This document shows, in pieces, positions 16,004-25,605 of a stretch of DNA of 64,000 nucleotides. The position numbers and the translations under genes are program-made. The DNA lies in contig NZ_REFW01000001.1 of assembly GCF_003688855.1 (NCBI RefSeq), positions 496,001-560,000 on the forward strand, written 5' to 3'. The notes under the pieces were generated by a model that did no database searches, was not told the origin of the DNA, and was given only the letters and a program-made list of their open reading frames with translations. This stretch comes from Tessaracoccus antarcticus. Its GTDB lineage: Bacteria; Actinomycetota; Actinomycetes; Propionibacteriales; Propionibacteriaceae. Position 1 is the stretch's first letter. Each line of letters begins with the position of its first letter.

Positions 16004-17335
16004 TTGGACAAGTTGAAGCAGCACGGGTTGACTGAGGCGGTGAAACGCAGACGCAACCCCATGATCGTGACCCTTCTGGGGCTCCGCGGCAATGGCCGCG
16101 CGTCCGTCTACACGGAGCCGCTGTGGGGTCTCTCCATGATGCTGGTGCTGCCGTACACCTCGGTGTTCATGCTGGCGCTGGGAGTCCACGACGCACAGAT
16201 CGGACTGCTTGCCACCATCTCCATGCTGTCCCAGGTGGTCTTCGGGCTGCTCAGCGGCGTGATCACCGACAAGCTCGGGCGGCGGATCACCACTGCCGTC
16301 TTCGACATCATCGCGTGGGCCATCCCCTGCCTCATCTGGGCCTTCGCGCAGAACTTCTGGTGGTTCCTCGCGGCGTCCGTCGTCAACGGGGCGTGGCAGG
16401 TGACTCAGAATTCCTGGGACTGCCTGCTCGTCGAGGACGTCGACCGTGCCGAGATCCCGAAGGTGTACTCGCTCGTCAAGGTGGCCGCAGAATTCTCCGC
16501 GCTGTTCGCGCCCATCGCCGCGGTTCTGGTCTCCAGCCTCGGTCTGGAGCTCGCGGTCCGGATCCTCTACCTGAACGCCTTCGTCATCATGTCGCTCAAG
16601 ATCTGGCTTCTCTACCGCTACACGACCGAGACCACGACGGGTCGCATCCGGATGCAGGAGACGCGCGGCGTCAGCATCTGGAGGTCGTTGTCCGAGTATC
16701 GAGGCGTGCTCGCGCTGATCGTCCGCTCCAAGGGCACAATTTTCGCGCTCGTCATCGCTGCCCTCGTCGGTGCCGTCGCGCTGGTCAACGGCACCTTCTG
16801 GCAGGTCGTCATCAGCCAGCGGCTCGGCGTTCCCGACGCGTTGCTGCCGTTCTTCCCCATGGTTCGCTCGTTGCTGTCGGTGTTGTTCTTCTTCACGCTC
16901 ATACCGCTCCTCACGCACGCCCGACACCTGAAGGCGCCAACCCTCATCGGCTTCGGTGTCTATCTCGCAGGTCAGCTCCTCCTGGTTGGCATCCCGGCCC
17001 CGGGTGGCCCGGCCGTCACGGCCACCTATGGCCTTCTCGCTGTCTGTCTGATGCTGGACGCTTTCGGAGCCGGGATGCTGTTCATGCTGGCGGAGTCCCT
17101 CGTGGCTCTGCACGTGGACAGGGCCGAGCGCTCACGTGTGATGGCGATTCAGCGCACGTGTGTCATGTTGGTCACTGCCCCGTTCGGCTGGATCAGCGGG
17201 TGGCTCTCGGGCATGGACCGGACCTGGCCGTTCCTGCTCACGTCGGCACTTCTGGTTCTGGGCCTGATCGTCGCCGGCCTCTTCTGGGTCACCACGCACG
17301 CGGAGACCCACGACGACGCACACTCCCACGCCTGA
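16004..17335 (+). CDS. MFS transporter
   Basis: About 443 residues with 12 predicted membrane helices. The loop 2-3 signature appears as GVITDKLGRRITTAVFD (the MFS motif A pattern G-x-x-x-D-x-x-G-R-R). The C-terminus is histidine/aspartate-rich (HAETHDDAHSHA), which could bind metal. The start is uncertain: TTG 16004 gives the longest form, and GTG 16040 is an in-frame alternative. It lies 15 bp after the M50 peptidase and may be co-transcribed with it. The substrate is unknown. Confidence 0.85.
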   Translation: MDKLKQHGLTEAVKRRRNPMIVTLLGLRGNGRASVYTEPLWGLSMMLVLPYTSVFMLALGVHDAQIGLLATISMLSQVVFGLLSGVITDKLGRRITTAVFDIIAWAIPCLIWAFAQNFWWFLAASVVNGAWQVTQNSWDCLLVEDVDRAEIPKVYSLVKVAAEFSALFAPIAAVLVSSLGLELAVRILYLNAFVIMSLKIWLLYRYTTETTTGRIRMQETRGVSIWRSLSEYRGVLALIVRSKGTIFALVIAALVGAVALVNGTFWQVVISQRLGVPDALLPFFPMVRSLLSVLFFFTLIPLLTHARHLKAPTLIGFGVYLAGQLLLVGIPAPGGPAVTATYGLLAVCLMLDAFGAGMLFMLAESLVALHVDRAERSRVMAIQRTCVMLVTAPFGWISGWLSGMDRTWPFLLTSALLVLGLIVAGLFWVTTHAETHDDAHSHA

Positions 17336-17537
17336 GCCATTGCCCGTGAGGGCTGCAGCAAGGCTCCGGCGGGCGCCGCGGTAGCGGGGGCAGGTCATTT
17401 TCGAGGTGGGCGTGCGCCCTGTGACACCGGGACCGGGGGGGCGTGCATGTCGGTGGCCCGAGCGCATTTTGTGGTCGGGGTAACTCTTGGGGAACACCAC
17501 CTTGCGACGTCAGCCGCCTCACACCCCAAGGACACCA

Positions 17538-18479
17538 ATGAATCGTTCCCTTCCCGACACGGCCGTCAGCGATCTCACGGGCCAGCTTGCAGTGGTCACC
17601 GGCGCCAGCGATGGAATCGGTTTCGTTCTCGCAGGCCGTCTGGCTCGCGCCGGCGCTGAGGTGATCATGCCCGTCCGGAACAGCGCCAAGGGCACCGCTG
17701 CCGTCGAAAGGATCATCGCCGCCGTTCCCGGGGCGAAGGTCTCCACGCGGGATCTCGACCTGTCGTCGTTGGCGTCGGTGGCGGTCCTGTCTGACCGGCT
17801 GAACGTCGAAGCCCGGCCGGTGCACATCCTCATCAACAACGCCGGCGTCATGTCACCGCCCAGCAGGCGACTGACCATCGACGGGTTTGAACTGCAGTTC
17901 GGTACCAATTTCCTCGGGCATTTCGCCCTCACAGCAGGGTTGATGCCGCTGCTGCGCGCCGGGCAGGCGAGAGTGACAACGCAAACCAGCGTCGCTGCCG
18001 CCTCCGGTGGCATCAAGTGGGATGACCTGACCTGGGAGGCGGGCTACAAGCCGGGTCGGGCGTACTCGCAGTCAAAGATTGCGGACCTGCTCTTCGGGCT
18101 CGAGCTTGACCGCCGAAGCAGAGCCGCCGGCTGGGGCATCGTCAGCAACGTGGCGCACCCCGGGGTTGCCCCCACGAACCTGTTCGCCGCGCAGCCCGAG
18201 ATGGGTCGTCCGAAGGACACCGCGGGAATCAAGGTGATCCGCTGGCTGGCACGCTCGGGTTTGCTCGTTCAATCAGTTGACGCCGCCGCCCTGCCCGCCC
18301 TGCTTGCCGCGACCAGTCCGGAGGCGGAGGGCGGGAAACTGTATGGGCCCAGCGGCTTCGCCCACCTCAGCGGCGCGCCCGCCATGCAGTCGATCTACAG
18401 GACCGGGCAGAGTCTGGCAGATGCCGCGCGGCTCTGGGAGCTCGGCGAGCAGCTCACCGGCGTGAGCATGCCCACCTGA
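17538..18479 (+). CDS. Short-chain dehydrogenase/reductase (SDR)
   Basis: A 313-residue classical SDR. The cofactor motif is [10 protein letters not shown] (TGxxxGxG, about residue 23) and the NNAG motif is ILINNAGV. The catalytic residues are a serine in the [10 protein letters not shown] region and the pair Y-x-x-x-K in [13 protein letters not shown]. The C-terminal half resembles the retinol-dehydrogenase/WWOX-like SDR branch. NADP preference is suggested by the Arg after the second strand (MPVRNSAKG). ATG start at 17538 behind AAGGA. It ends at a strong terminator shared with glpD. Confidence 0.9.
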   Translation: MNRSLPDTAVSDLTGQLAVVTGASDGIGFVLAGRLARAGAEVIMPVRNSAKGTAAVERIIAAVPGAKVSTRDLDLSSLASVAVLSDRLNVEARPVHILINNAGVMSPPSRRLTIDGFELQFGTNFLGHFALTAGLMPLLRAGQARVTTQTSVAAASGGIKWDDLTWEAGYKPGRAYSQSKIADLLFGLELDRRSRAAGWGIVSNVAHPGVAPTNLFAAQPEMGRPKDTAGIKVIRWLARSGLLVQSVDAAALPALLAATSPEAEGGKLYGPSGFAHLSGAPAMQSIYRTGQSLADAARLWELGEQLTGVSMPT

Positions 18480-18488
18480 CGAATGAGG

Positions 18489-18528
18489 AAGCGCCCGCCC
18501 CTGTCCCGGGAGACAGGGGCGGGCGCTT
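18489..18528. terminator. Bidirectional intrinsic terminator
   Basis: A 17-bp perfect inverted repeat (18489-18505 with 18512-18528) around a six-base loop. The stem is GC-rich with an A-tract on one side and TTT on the other. It sits between the convergent ends of the SDR gene and glpD and can terminate both. Confidence 0.9.
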
Positions 18529-18539
18529 TCGTCGTCAGC

Positions 18540-20270
18540 TCAGACGAGGACGCCCTCGCCCACGATGTCGTCAGCCTGCATGCGGGCCTCGGAGGCTGCG
18601 TCGTCCGACGGCGCCTCCTGGGCGGCCAACTCGGCCGCGATGCGGGCACGGTAGCTGGCCTTCTCCCTGGCCGTGCGGTCCTCGTCCCAGTCGAGGGCCT
18701 TGGCCGTGATTTCCGCAATCTCGTCGATGGCGGAGCCTCCCCGGTCCGGGGACTCGGAGTTCAACCGCACACGTGAGATGAAGATGTCCTCCAGGTGGAT
18801 GGCACCCTCGACGGCTGCTGCGCGATGGACCTCCGCCCGGATGAACTGGGGTGCCGCCGCGAGCGGCTGACCGAGCGTCGGGTCCTCGTCAATCGTCGCC
18901 AGGAGGTCAGGCAGTTCGGAGCCGTACCGGCGGAGCAGGTGGTGCATCCGGTCCGCGTCGAAGCCATACTTGGCACCCAGCCGGTCGGACTGGTTGACCA
19001 TGGCCTCGAAACCGGTGGCACCCAGCAGCGGCAGGCCGGCCGTGACTGATGGGCGCTTCTTGGCCTCCTTGGAACCCAATGCGAAATCGACTGCGTCCTC
19101 GGCCATGACCCTGTACGTCGTGTACTTGCCCCCGGCGATGGCGATCATGCCGGGCGCGACCTCTGTCACCGTGTGCTCGCGGGAGACCTTGGTGGACTTG
19201 GCCTCGTCCAGCACCTTGGGCTGCAGCAGCGGACGCAGGCCGGCGTAGGTGCCGATGATGTCGTCGCGCGTCAGGGGCTTTTCGAGGATCTCATTGGCCT
19301 GCGCCAGCACGTAGTCAATGTCCTTGGAGGTGGGCACCGGGTGCTTCAGCTGCTCATGCCAGGCGGTGTCCGTGGTGCCGATGACCCAGTAGTGCTGCCA
19401 CGGGATGATGAACAGTACGGACTTCTCGGTACGCAGGAACATGCCTGCTGTCGCCTTGAGCCGTTCCCGCGGGATGACGATGTGGATGCCCTTGCTCGCC
19501 AGCACCTTCAGTCCGCCGGTGCCGCCGGCCATCTCCTGGGTGTCCTCAGTCCACACGCCCGTCGCGGCGATGACGTGCTTGGCTCGCACCTTGACCGTCT
19601 CACCGGTCTCCAGATCGGTCACGGTGGCGCCGGTGATGCGGCCGCCCTCGCCCTTGTCCAGTGCGGTGACCTTGGCGCGGCTGACGGCGACTGCGTCGTA
19701 CTGGACCGCGGTGCGGATCAGTTGGATCACGAGTCGGGCGTCGTCCACGCGGGCGTCGTAGAACTCGATGGCCCCGATGAGCGCGTCGTGCTTGATCTCG
19801 GGGAAGTGCTCCAGTGCACCCTTCTTGCTGAGGTGGTGCTGGATGGGCACGACCTTCTTGCCCCCGGCACCCACGATGGACAGCACGTCGTACAGGCCGA
19901 CGCCGACTGCCGAGTAGGCACGCTCAATGGCCCGTGTCTTGAGCGGCCACAGGAAGGGCTGGGCCTCCACGAGGTGGGGGGCGATGGTGGTCAGCAGACG
20001 GGCGCGTTCGGTCAACGCCTCGAACACCAGTTTGAAGTCCAGGTTGTACAGGTAGCGCAGGCCGCCATGGATGAGGCGGGACGACCTCGACGACGTACCC
20101 GAAGCCCAGTCCTGGGCCTCGACGACCGCCGTCCTGAGCCCGCGGGACGCAGCGTCCAGGGCGATACCGGCCCCCGTCACCCCGCCACCGATGACCAGGA
20201 CGTCAAATTCTTCTGCTTCGAGCGCTTGCAGCGCGGCGGGCCTCTGGGATGGGGAAAGCGACTCTGACAT
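18540..20270 (-). CDS. glpD: Aerobic glycerol-3-phosphate dehydrogenase
   Basis: A 576-residue FAD enzyme that oxidises sn-glycerol-3-phosphate to dihydroxyacetone phosphate and feeds electrons to quinone. The FAD dinucleotide motif is VLVIGGGVTGAGIALDAASRG (about 25-45), followed by the family signature SSRSSRLIHGGLRYL. A second signature is GGKYTTYRVMAEDAVDFAL. The C-terminal DAO_C domain is present. ATG 20270 has AGGAG about five bases upstream. No glpK or glpF is adjacent. The divergent SorC-type regulator and the palindromic site between them suggest local control. Confidence 0.95.
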   Translation of the reverse strand: MSESLSPSQRPAALQALEAEEFDVLVIGGGVTGAGIALDAASRGLRTAVVEAQDWASGTSSRSSRLIHGGLRYLYNLDFKLVFEALTERARLLTTIAPHLVEAQPFLWPLKTRAIERAYSAVGVGLYDVLSIVGAGGKKVVPIQHHLSKKGALEHFPEIKHDALIGAIEFYDARVDDARLVIQLIRTAVQYDAVAVSRAKVTALDKGEGGRITGATVTDLETGETVKVRAKHVIAATGVWTEDTQEMAGGTGGLKVLASKGIHIVIPRERLKATAGMFLRTEKSVLFIIPWQHYWVIGTTDTAWHEQLKHPVPTSKDIDYVLAQANEILEKPLTRDDIIGTYAGLRPLLQPKVLDEAKSTKVSREHTVTEVAPGMIAIAGGKYTTYRVMAEDAVDFALGSKEAKKRPSVTAGLPLLGATGFEAMVNQSDRLGAKYGFDADRMHHLLRRYGSELPDLLATIDEDPTLGQPLAAAPQFIRAEVHRAAAVEGAIHLEDIFISRVRLNSESPDRGGSAIDEIAEITAKALDWDEDRTAREKASYRARIAAELAAQEAPSDDAASEARMQADDIVGEGVLV

Positions 20271-20308
20271 GGGTTCTCCTTTGATCCTCGTACCACCAGC
20301 CTCCTTCG

Positions 20309-20349
20309 CGATGCACATCTTTGCAACCCCTCTGCACGTTCGTGCATCG
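20309..20349. promoter_or_regulatory. Probable operator between glpD and its divergent regulator
   Basis: TGCACG-TT-CGTGCA (20333-20346) is an inverted repeat. A larger inverted pair, CGATGCAC (20309-20316) and GTGCATCG (20342-20349), includes a second copy of the half-site. The position between a carbon-catabolic gene and a sugar-responsive regulator fits an autoregulated operator. Binding is inferred. Confidence 0.5.
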
Positions 20350-20429
20350 AGGGGGTACGCTGTCGCACGGGTGCCGCTGCGGGAATAACCAGACGAACTG
20401 CTGCGGGCCCGTTGACGAGGAGGTGGAGA

Positions 20430-21401
20430 GTGGATCGCAACAACGAACTGCTTCTGCGGGTGGCCCGGCTCTACCACGTGCAGTCAGAGACCATGGACGC
20501 CATCGCCCATCAACTGGGCGTCTCCCGCTCCACCGTGTCGCGATTGCTGAAGGAGGGCCGCGACCGCGGACTGGTCCGCGTCACCATCATCGACCCGGAA
20601 CGCCCCATGAGCAGGCTCGCCGAGCTGTTCGACCGCTACTTCCACGTCAACGCCCACCTCGTGCACGTGCGCACGGGCGCCAGCAGTGTGTTTCGTCTGG
20701 ACCAGGTGGCGAGGGTGGCGGCGAGACTCATCGACGAAACCGTCAACGACGGCGACACCGTCGGCGTCGCATGGGGCACCACCACCTCCGCCATCGCGGT
20801 CCAGTTGAGGCCCCGCGACCTGACCGGCGTCACCGTCGTCGGCCTCAACGGCGGCGCCAACCACCGCACCACCGGACTGCCCTACGTCGGCTCCATCCTC
20901 CAGCGATTCGCTGCCGCCTTCCGTGGCGAGGAACAACTCTTCACACTTCCCGCCTTCTTCGACGACCCCCTGACGCGGGCGGCCATGTGGCGGGAACGCA
21001 GCACCCAGCATGTGCTGGAAGTGCGCGCCTCCAGCCGGGTGGCGGTGTTCGGTGTGGGCGGGCTGGGCTCGGAACTCCAGTCGCACGTGTATTCCGCCAA
21101 CTACCTTGACGAGCAGGACCTGGCGGAACTGACACGGAGCAACGTGGTGGGCGACGTCTGCACCGTGATGCTGCGCGAGGACGGAAGTTGGCGGGACGTT
21201 CCGTTCAACGAGCGAGCCACCGGCATCACGCCGGCCGAACTGCGCTCCATCCCCAAACGGATCTGCGTGGTGAGTGGCGCCTCCAAGGCCGCCCCGGTGC
21301 TGGGCGCCCTCCGTGCCGGGGTCATGACAGACCTGGTGGTGGACGACGAAACTGCCCGCGCGGTGCTGCGCAGGATGCGTCCCGGTCTGCGATTCGACTG
21401 A
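20430..21401 (+). CDS. SorC/DeoR-type sugar-binding transcriptional regulator
   Basis: A 323-residue protein. The N-terminal helix-turn-helix is SETMDAIAHQLGVSRSTVSR followed by LLKEGRDRGLVRVTI (about 15-60). The remainder is a SorC-type sugar-phosphate-binding domain (GDTVGVAWGTTTSAIA, LNGGANHRTTGLPY, and SGASKAAPVLGALRAG near the end). Such regulators sense phosphorylated sugars. It is transcribed divergently from glpD, so glycerol-3-phosphate or a triose phosphate is a reasonable but untested effector. GTG start at 20430 with AGGAGG six bases upstream. Confidence 0.88.
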   Translation: MDRNNELLLRVARLYHVQSETMDAIAHQLGVSRSTVSRLLKEGRDRGLVRVTIIDPERPMSRLAELFDRYFHVNAHLVHVRTGASSVFRLDQVARVAARLIDETVNDGDTVGVAWGTTTSAIAVQLRPRDLTGVTVVGLNGGANHRTTGLPYVGSILQRFAAAFRGEEQLFTLPAFFDDPLTRAAMWRERSTQHVLEVRASSRVAVFGVGGLGSELQSHVYSANYLDEQDLAELTRSNVVGDVCTVMLREDGSWRDVPFNERATGITPAELRSIPKRICVVSGASKAAPVLGALRAGVMTDLVVDDETARAVLRRMRPGLRFD

Positions 21402-21434
21402 CGGTCCGCGCTGCAGGTGCCTAGTCTGGGGGGC

Positions 21435-22358
21435 ATGTCAGAGCTGATCTCGTCCCGGGTCGACGATGGAGTGGGCCACCTCGAGCTGAACCGCCCGCGG
21501 GTCATCAACTCCCTCAACCTCGAAATGCTGCATGCCGCCACGGAGATCCTCACCGCCTTTCGTGACGACGACGGCGTGCGTGCCGTGGAATTGTCCGGAG
21601 CCGGTGACCGAGGATTCTGCGCGGGCGCCGACGTGCGGGAGCTGTCCGGACTCGTCACCAGCGGCGGCGACTGGCTGGAATTTCTGCGCCTCGAGTACAG
21701 CCTGGACGCACTGGTGGCCGACTTCCCCAAGCCGGTCACCGCCCACATGCGCGGCATCACCATGGGCGGAGGGTTGGGCCTCGCGGCCGCGGCGTCGCAC
21801 CGCACGGTGGGGCACTCCACCTACATGGCCATGCCGGAGACCAAGATCGGCTTCTTCCCGGACGCCGGCGTGATGTTCTACCTGTCCCGCGCGGGGGGCG
21901 TCGGCACGCACGTGGCGCTGACCTCGGCCCCGTTCAGCGGTGGGGACGCGCTGCGGATGGGTCTGGCTGACGACTCCTTTGACGGTTCGTTGCCGGCTCC
22001 CCTGGTGGATGCCGCCGGTGACTGGATCGACGAATGCTATGCCAGCGACGACCCCACCGACATCGTGCGCGCGTTGGAGCGCCATTCCCATCCGGATGCC
22101 CGGACGGCCGCCCGTGAGCTGCGGGCCCGCAGCCCCTTCGCGGTGCACGTGGCGCTGCGGGCCCTGCGGCTGGCCTCGAGCCTCGACCGCGACGCCGTCC
22201 TCGCCCAGGACCTGCGGGTGGCCGAGCGCACGCTGCCCGTCGACTTCGTCGAGGGCGTGCGGGCCCTCCTGGTGGACAAGGACCTCACCCCGGAATGGCG
22301 GCACGCCCGCATCGAGGACGTCCCTGCCGGGGCCGTCGACGACGTCTTCGCCGCCTGA
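21435..22358 (+). CDS. Enoyl-CoA hydratase/isomerase family, 3-hydroxyisobutyryl-CoA hydrolase-like
   Basis: A 307-residue crotonase-fold protein. The oxyanion-hole segments are GFCAGADVREL (about 60) and GITMGGGLGLA (about 112). The segment MPETKIGFFPDAGVMFYLSR is characteristic of 3-hydroxyisobutyryl-CoA hydrolases, which release 3-hydroxyisobutyrate in valine breakdown. The C-terminal half (TLPVDFVEGVRALLVDKD) also fits the HIBCH group. It is shorter than many family members (about 340-350). ATG start at 21435. It lies 33 bp after the regulator and may share its transcript. Confidence 0.85.
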   Translation: MSELISSRVDDGVGHLELNRPRVINSLNLEMLHAATEILTAFRDDDGVRAVELSGAGDRGFCAGADVRELSGLVTSGGDWLEFLRLEYSLDALVADFPKPVTAHMRGITMGGGLGLAAAASHRTVGHSTYMAMPETKIGFFPDAGVMFYLSRAGGVGTHVALTSAPFSGGDALRMGLADDSFDGSLPAPLVDAAGDWIDECYASDDPTDIVRALERHSHPDARTAARELRARSPFAVHVALRALRLASSLDRDAVLAQDLRVAERTLPVDFVEGVRALLVDKDLTPEWRHARIEDVPAGAVDDVFAA

Positions 22359-22361
22359 TCC

Positions 22362-24170
22362 TCAGCGGGCCGGGCGTCCGTGCGGTGCGAGGACCTCATC
22401 GAGGGCGTCGGCGGCCCGGATCAGTCCCAGGTGGCTGAAGGCCTGCGGGAAATTCCCGGCAAGACGCTTGTGCTCGGGGGAGTACTCCTCCGACAGCAGC
22501 CCGAGGTCGGTGGACACGGACAAGACGGCGTCCATCATGGTGCGTGCATCGTCGACGCGGCCGGAGCGGGCGTACTGCTCCACGAGCCAGAACGAACAGA
22601 TCAGGAACGGGGAGTCCTTGCCGGTGAGCCCGTCCGCGCCGGAGGAGGCGTCGTAGCGGTGCAGGAAACCGGAGTCATCGAGCAGTTCCCGCTCGATGCG
22701 GGCCACAGTGGAAAGCATCCGCGGGTCATCGAACTCCAGGAATCCGATGTGTCCGAGCTGCAGCAGTGATGCGTCCACCTCGGTGCTGCCGTAGTACTGG
22801 ACGAACGACTTCGACTCCTCGTCCCAGCCCTTCTCAAGCACTTCCTGACGGAGTTGGTCACGAAGGGCGCGCCATGTTTCAACGGGGCCGTCGAGCCCGT
22901 GGCGCTCCACCGCCCGGACCCCCCTGTCGAAGGCGGCCCACATCATGGCCCGGCCATGCGTGAAGAACTGCGTCTCGCCACGCATCTCCCAGATGCCGTG
23001 GTCCTTGCGGTCCATCTGCGCCTTCTGGAAGTCCAGCATCGATTTCTGCAGCCCCCAGGAAAGTTCGTTCTCCTTGATGCCGGCGTCGCGTGCCATGTCG
23101 AGCGCCACCATGACAGCCCCCACCACGTCCGCCTGGTACTGCTCGGCGGCACCGTTGCCGATGCGGACGGGCTTTGAGTCCTCGTACCCGCTGAGGTGGT
23201 CCAACTCGGTCTCCGACAGGTGACGCTCACCTCCCAGCCCGTACATGATGCGCATCTGGTTGGGGTCACCTGCGATGGCCCGCAACAGCCAGAGCCGCCA
23301 CGCCTTGGCGTCGTGGGTGAAACCATGCGAGACCAGCGCCTCGATGGTGAGGGCGGAGTCCCGCAGCCACACGAAGCGGTAGTCCCAGTTGCGGACACCT
23401 CCGAAGTCCTCCGGCAGGGAGGTGGTGGGTGCCGCGACGATCCCACCCGTCGACGCCTCGGTGAGCGCCCGCAATGTGATGAGGGAACGCCTGATCTCGC
23501 CGGCATAGGGGCCGCTCGCGTCGATCCTGTCAGCCCACTCCTCCCAGAACTTCAGGGTGTGGTGGAGTGCGGCGCGCTCAGTCGGCACCTCGGGGCGTGG
23601 CCCGAAGGACGGCCACCACGACAGGACCCACGCCAACTCATCACCCTCCACCATGGTGAAGTCCCCCTGGTGGCTCTGGTCGCGCAATTCCAGTGCCGGG
23701 CCGCGCAGGGTCAGCTGGTCCGGTCCTGCCACGGCGTGGACCTCATGTCCTTCCCCGGATTCTGTGCTACGGAAATAGGGGGTGGCGGAGCCATAGTCGA
23801 ACCGCAGGCACAGCACATGACGCACGGTGGCGGTGCCCTCCACGCAGCGGACCCGGCGCACCAGGTCGTGCACGTCCTTGTTCCGGTCCGCGTGCACGGG
23901 CATGTAGTCGGTCACCTCCACCCGACCCGTCGGCGAGGACCATGTGGTCCGCAGCACGCAGGAGTCCCCGACGTAGCGGCGCGATTCCACCTCACCGTCC
24001 ACCACCCCCAGGCTCCAGTGCCCGTTGTCAGTGCTCCCCAGCAGCGCCGCGAACACCGCCTGGGAATCGAAGCGGGGGAAACACAACCAGTCGATGCTCC
24101 CCTGGCGCGACACCAGCGCAGCCGTGTGCAGGTCGGACAGCAGCGCGTATTCCTCGATGGGGATGCTCAC
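22362..24170 (-). CDS. Glycoside hydrolase family 15 protein (trehalase/glucoamylase-like)
   Basis: A 602-residue protein. The N-terminus, PIEEYALLSDLHTAALVSRQGSIDWLCFPRFDS, is the typical opening of actinobacterial GH15 proteins. The (alpha/alpha)6 catalytic core includes VRNWDYRFVWLRDSALTIEAL (GVRNWDYR is the family marker). A later block, GLLSEEYSPEHKRLAGNFPQAFSHLGL, carries the likely catalytic Glu region and a conserved C-terminal motif. Known members hydrolyse trehalose or short alpha-glucans in the cytosol. GTG start at 24170. It is divergent from the G6PD-like gene (79 bp), so the two may be co-controlled. Confidence 0.9.
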   Translation of the reverse strand: MSIPIEEYALLSDLHTAALVSRQGSIDWLCFPRFDSQAVFAALLGSTDNGHWSLGVVDGEVESRRYVGDSCVLRTTWSSPTGRVEVTDYMPVHADRNKDVHDLVRRVRCVEGTATVRHVLCLRFDYGSATPYFRSTESGEGHEVHAVAGPDQLTLRGPALELRDQSHQGDFTMVEGDELAWVLSWWPSFGPRPEVPTERAALHHTLKFWEEWADRIDASGPYAGEIRRSLITLRALTEASTGGIVAAPTTSLPEDFGGVRNWDYRFVWLRDSALTIEALVSHGFTHDAKAWRLWLLRAIAGDPNQMRIMYGLGGERHLSETELDHLSGYEDSKPVRIGNGAAEQYQADVVGAVMVALDMARDAGIKENELSWGLQKSMLDFQKAQMDRKDHGIWEMRGETQFFTHGRAMMWAAFDRGVRAVERHGLDGPVETWRALRDQLRQEVLEKGWDEESKSFVQYYGSTEVDASLLQLGHIGFLEFDDPRMLSTVARIERELLDDSGFLHRYDASSGADGLTGKDSPFLICSFWLVEQYARSGRVDDARTMMDAVLSVSTDLGLLSEEYSPEHKRLAGNFPQAFSHLGLIRAADALDEVLAPHGRPAR

Positions 24171-24249
24171 CCCTGACACGGTACTTCCCCGGGGGACAAC
24201 AGTGGCCGTTGTTGCACAGCGGTTCCGTGGAACGAACAGGGTGCCTACT

Positions 24250-25566
24250 GTGAAGGACATGACGCAGCTCACACTCATCATCCTCGGCGGCGCGGGCGAC
24301 CTCACCCGCCGGTTGCTGCTCCCCGGCCTGGCCCAGTACATGGCCACCGACGACTCCCTCAAGGTGTCCGTGGTCGGTGTCGGCTACCAACCCCAGGACG
24401 ACTACGCCACGCAGGTGGGCGACGCCCTCACCGACGCAGACGTCCCGGCGGACCTGGTGGACACGGTGGTGGGAGAGACGTCGTGGGTGACGGCAGATGC
24501 CACCTCCGCCGACGACCTCGGGCGGCTGCTCTCCGACAGGGTGGGGCGCACCATCGTGTACTTCGCCCTGTCGCCCGCCATCACGAAGAAGACGGTGGAC
24601 GCGCTGGCTGGCGTCGCCCTGCCCTCCGGAATGGAGTTCGTCCTCGAGAAGCCGTTCGGGACCGATGCGGACAGCGCCCGGGCACTCACCGAGGCCCTGC
24701 ACCGGTTCACCGACGAGGACCACATCGTGCGCTCCGACCACTTCCTGGGCATGTCTGGCACCGTGAACCTCCGCGGCCTACTGGAAACCAACCGGCCACT
24801 TGCCGACACGTGGGACGGGCGCGACGTCGAGTCCCTCACGTTCGTCTTCGACGAGACTCTGGGGCTGGAGGGTCGTGCCCAGTTCTACGACGCCACGGGC
24901 GCGGCCCGCGACATGCTGCAGTCGCATCTCATCCAGACGATGGGCCACTCACTCGCCGACCCTGCCGATGGCTCCTCCGGCGCCGCGAAGATCCTGGCCG
25001 CCACGAGCCTCGACGGCGACGTCACCGTCGCCGCCCGGCGCGCCCGCTACACCACCGGAAGCATCCACGGCCATACCCTGCCTGACTACACGGCGGAGGA
25101 CGGCGTGGATGCGTCGCGCAACACAGAGACCCTGGCCGAGGTCAGGCTCTCGGTGGACACCGACGACTGGCGCGGTGTTCCCATCACACTCCGCTCCGGC
25201 AAGGCCATCGGCGATCCCCGCCAGGAGATCACCGTGCACTACAAGCCCGTCGGGGACGCGCGCGGCACCACGCTGCGCCTCGGGTTCGACGACGACGCCG
25301 TGGTCATGGAGATCAACATCTCCGACCCCGGGCACCCCGAGAACCTCCAGCGCGCCACCTTCCACACCCACCTCATGCCGTCGAAGCTGTCGGCCTACGG
25401 GCGGGTAGTCCGAGGACTGGTGCGGCGGAGCGGCGCCACAAAATTGCATGCCGACTCGCCAGTACGGGCGTGGGAGATCCTGCAGCCGGTGTTCGACGCC
25501 TTCGCCGACGGTTCGGTGCCGCTGGGCGAGTACCCCGCCGGGTCGGGGGGTCCCGCCGGCTGGTGA
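24250..25566 (+). CDS. Diverged glucose-6-phosphate dehydrogenase-like protein
   Basis: A 438-residue member of the G6PD family, about 50 residues shorter than typical. The coenzyme motif is ILGGAGDLTRRLLLPGL, and EFVLEKPFGTD is family-standard. The active-site motif RIDHYLGKE reads RSDHFLGMSG here (about residue 158-170). The Asp and His remain, but the substrate-contacting lysine is methionine, and the GDLAKRK lysines are replaced. G6PD normally oxidises glucose-6-phosphate to 6-phosphogluconolactone with NADP; activity or substrate may differ here. I prefer GTG 24250 (AGGG eight bases upstream); ATG 24259 is the alternative. No zwf-opcA-tal-tkt operon is present. Confidence 0.82.
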   Translation: MKDMTQLTLIILGGAGDLTRRLLLPGLAQYMATDDSLKVSVVGVGYQPQDDYATQVGDALTDADVPADLVDTVVGETSWVTADATSADDLGRLLSDRVGRTIVYFALSPAITKKTVDALAGVALPSGMEFVLEKPFGTDADSARALTEALHRFTDEDHIVRSDHFLGMSGTVNLRGLLETNRPLADTWDGRDVESLTFVFDETLGLEGRAQFYDATGAARDMLQSHLIQTMGHSLADPADGSSGAAKILAATSLDGDVTVAARRARYTTGSIHGHTLPDYTAEDGVDASRNTETLAEVRLSVDTDDWRGVPITLRSGKAIGDPRQEITVHYKPVGDARGTTLRLGFDDDAVVMEINISDPGHPENLQRATFHTHLMPSKLSAYGRVVRGLVRRSGATKLHADSPVRAWEILQPVFDAFADGSVPLGEYPAGSGGPAGW

Positions 25567-25605
25567 CCCGTCCGGACGGCACGATGGCGGCATGGAGAAT
25601 TACGG

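Noticed and set aside
15569-17113. A 514-residue minus-strand open frame opposite the M50 and MFS genes
   Set aside because: Composition is dominated by Glu/Gln/Asp/His/Arg, typical of the reverse strand of membrane-protein genes, and there is no ribosome site or motif.
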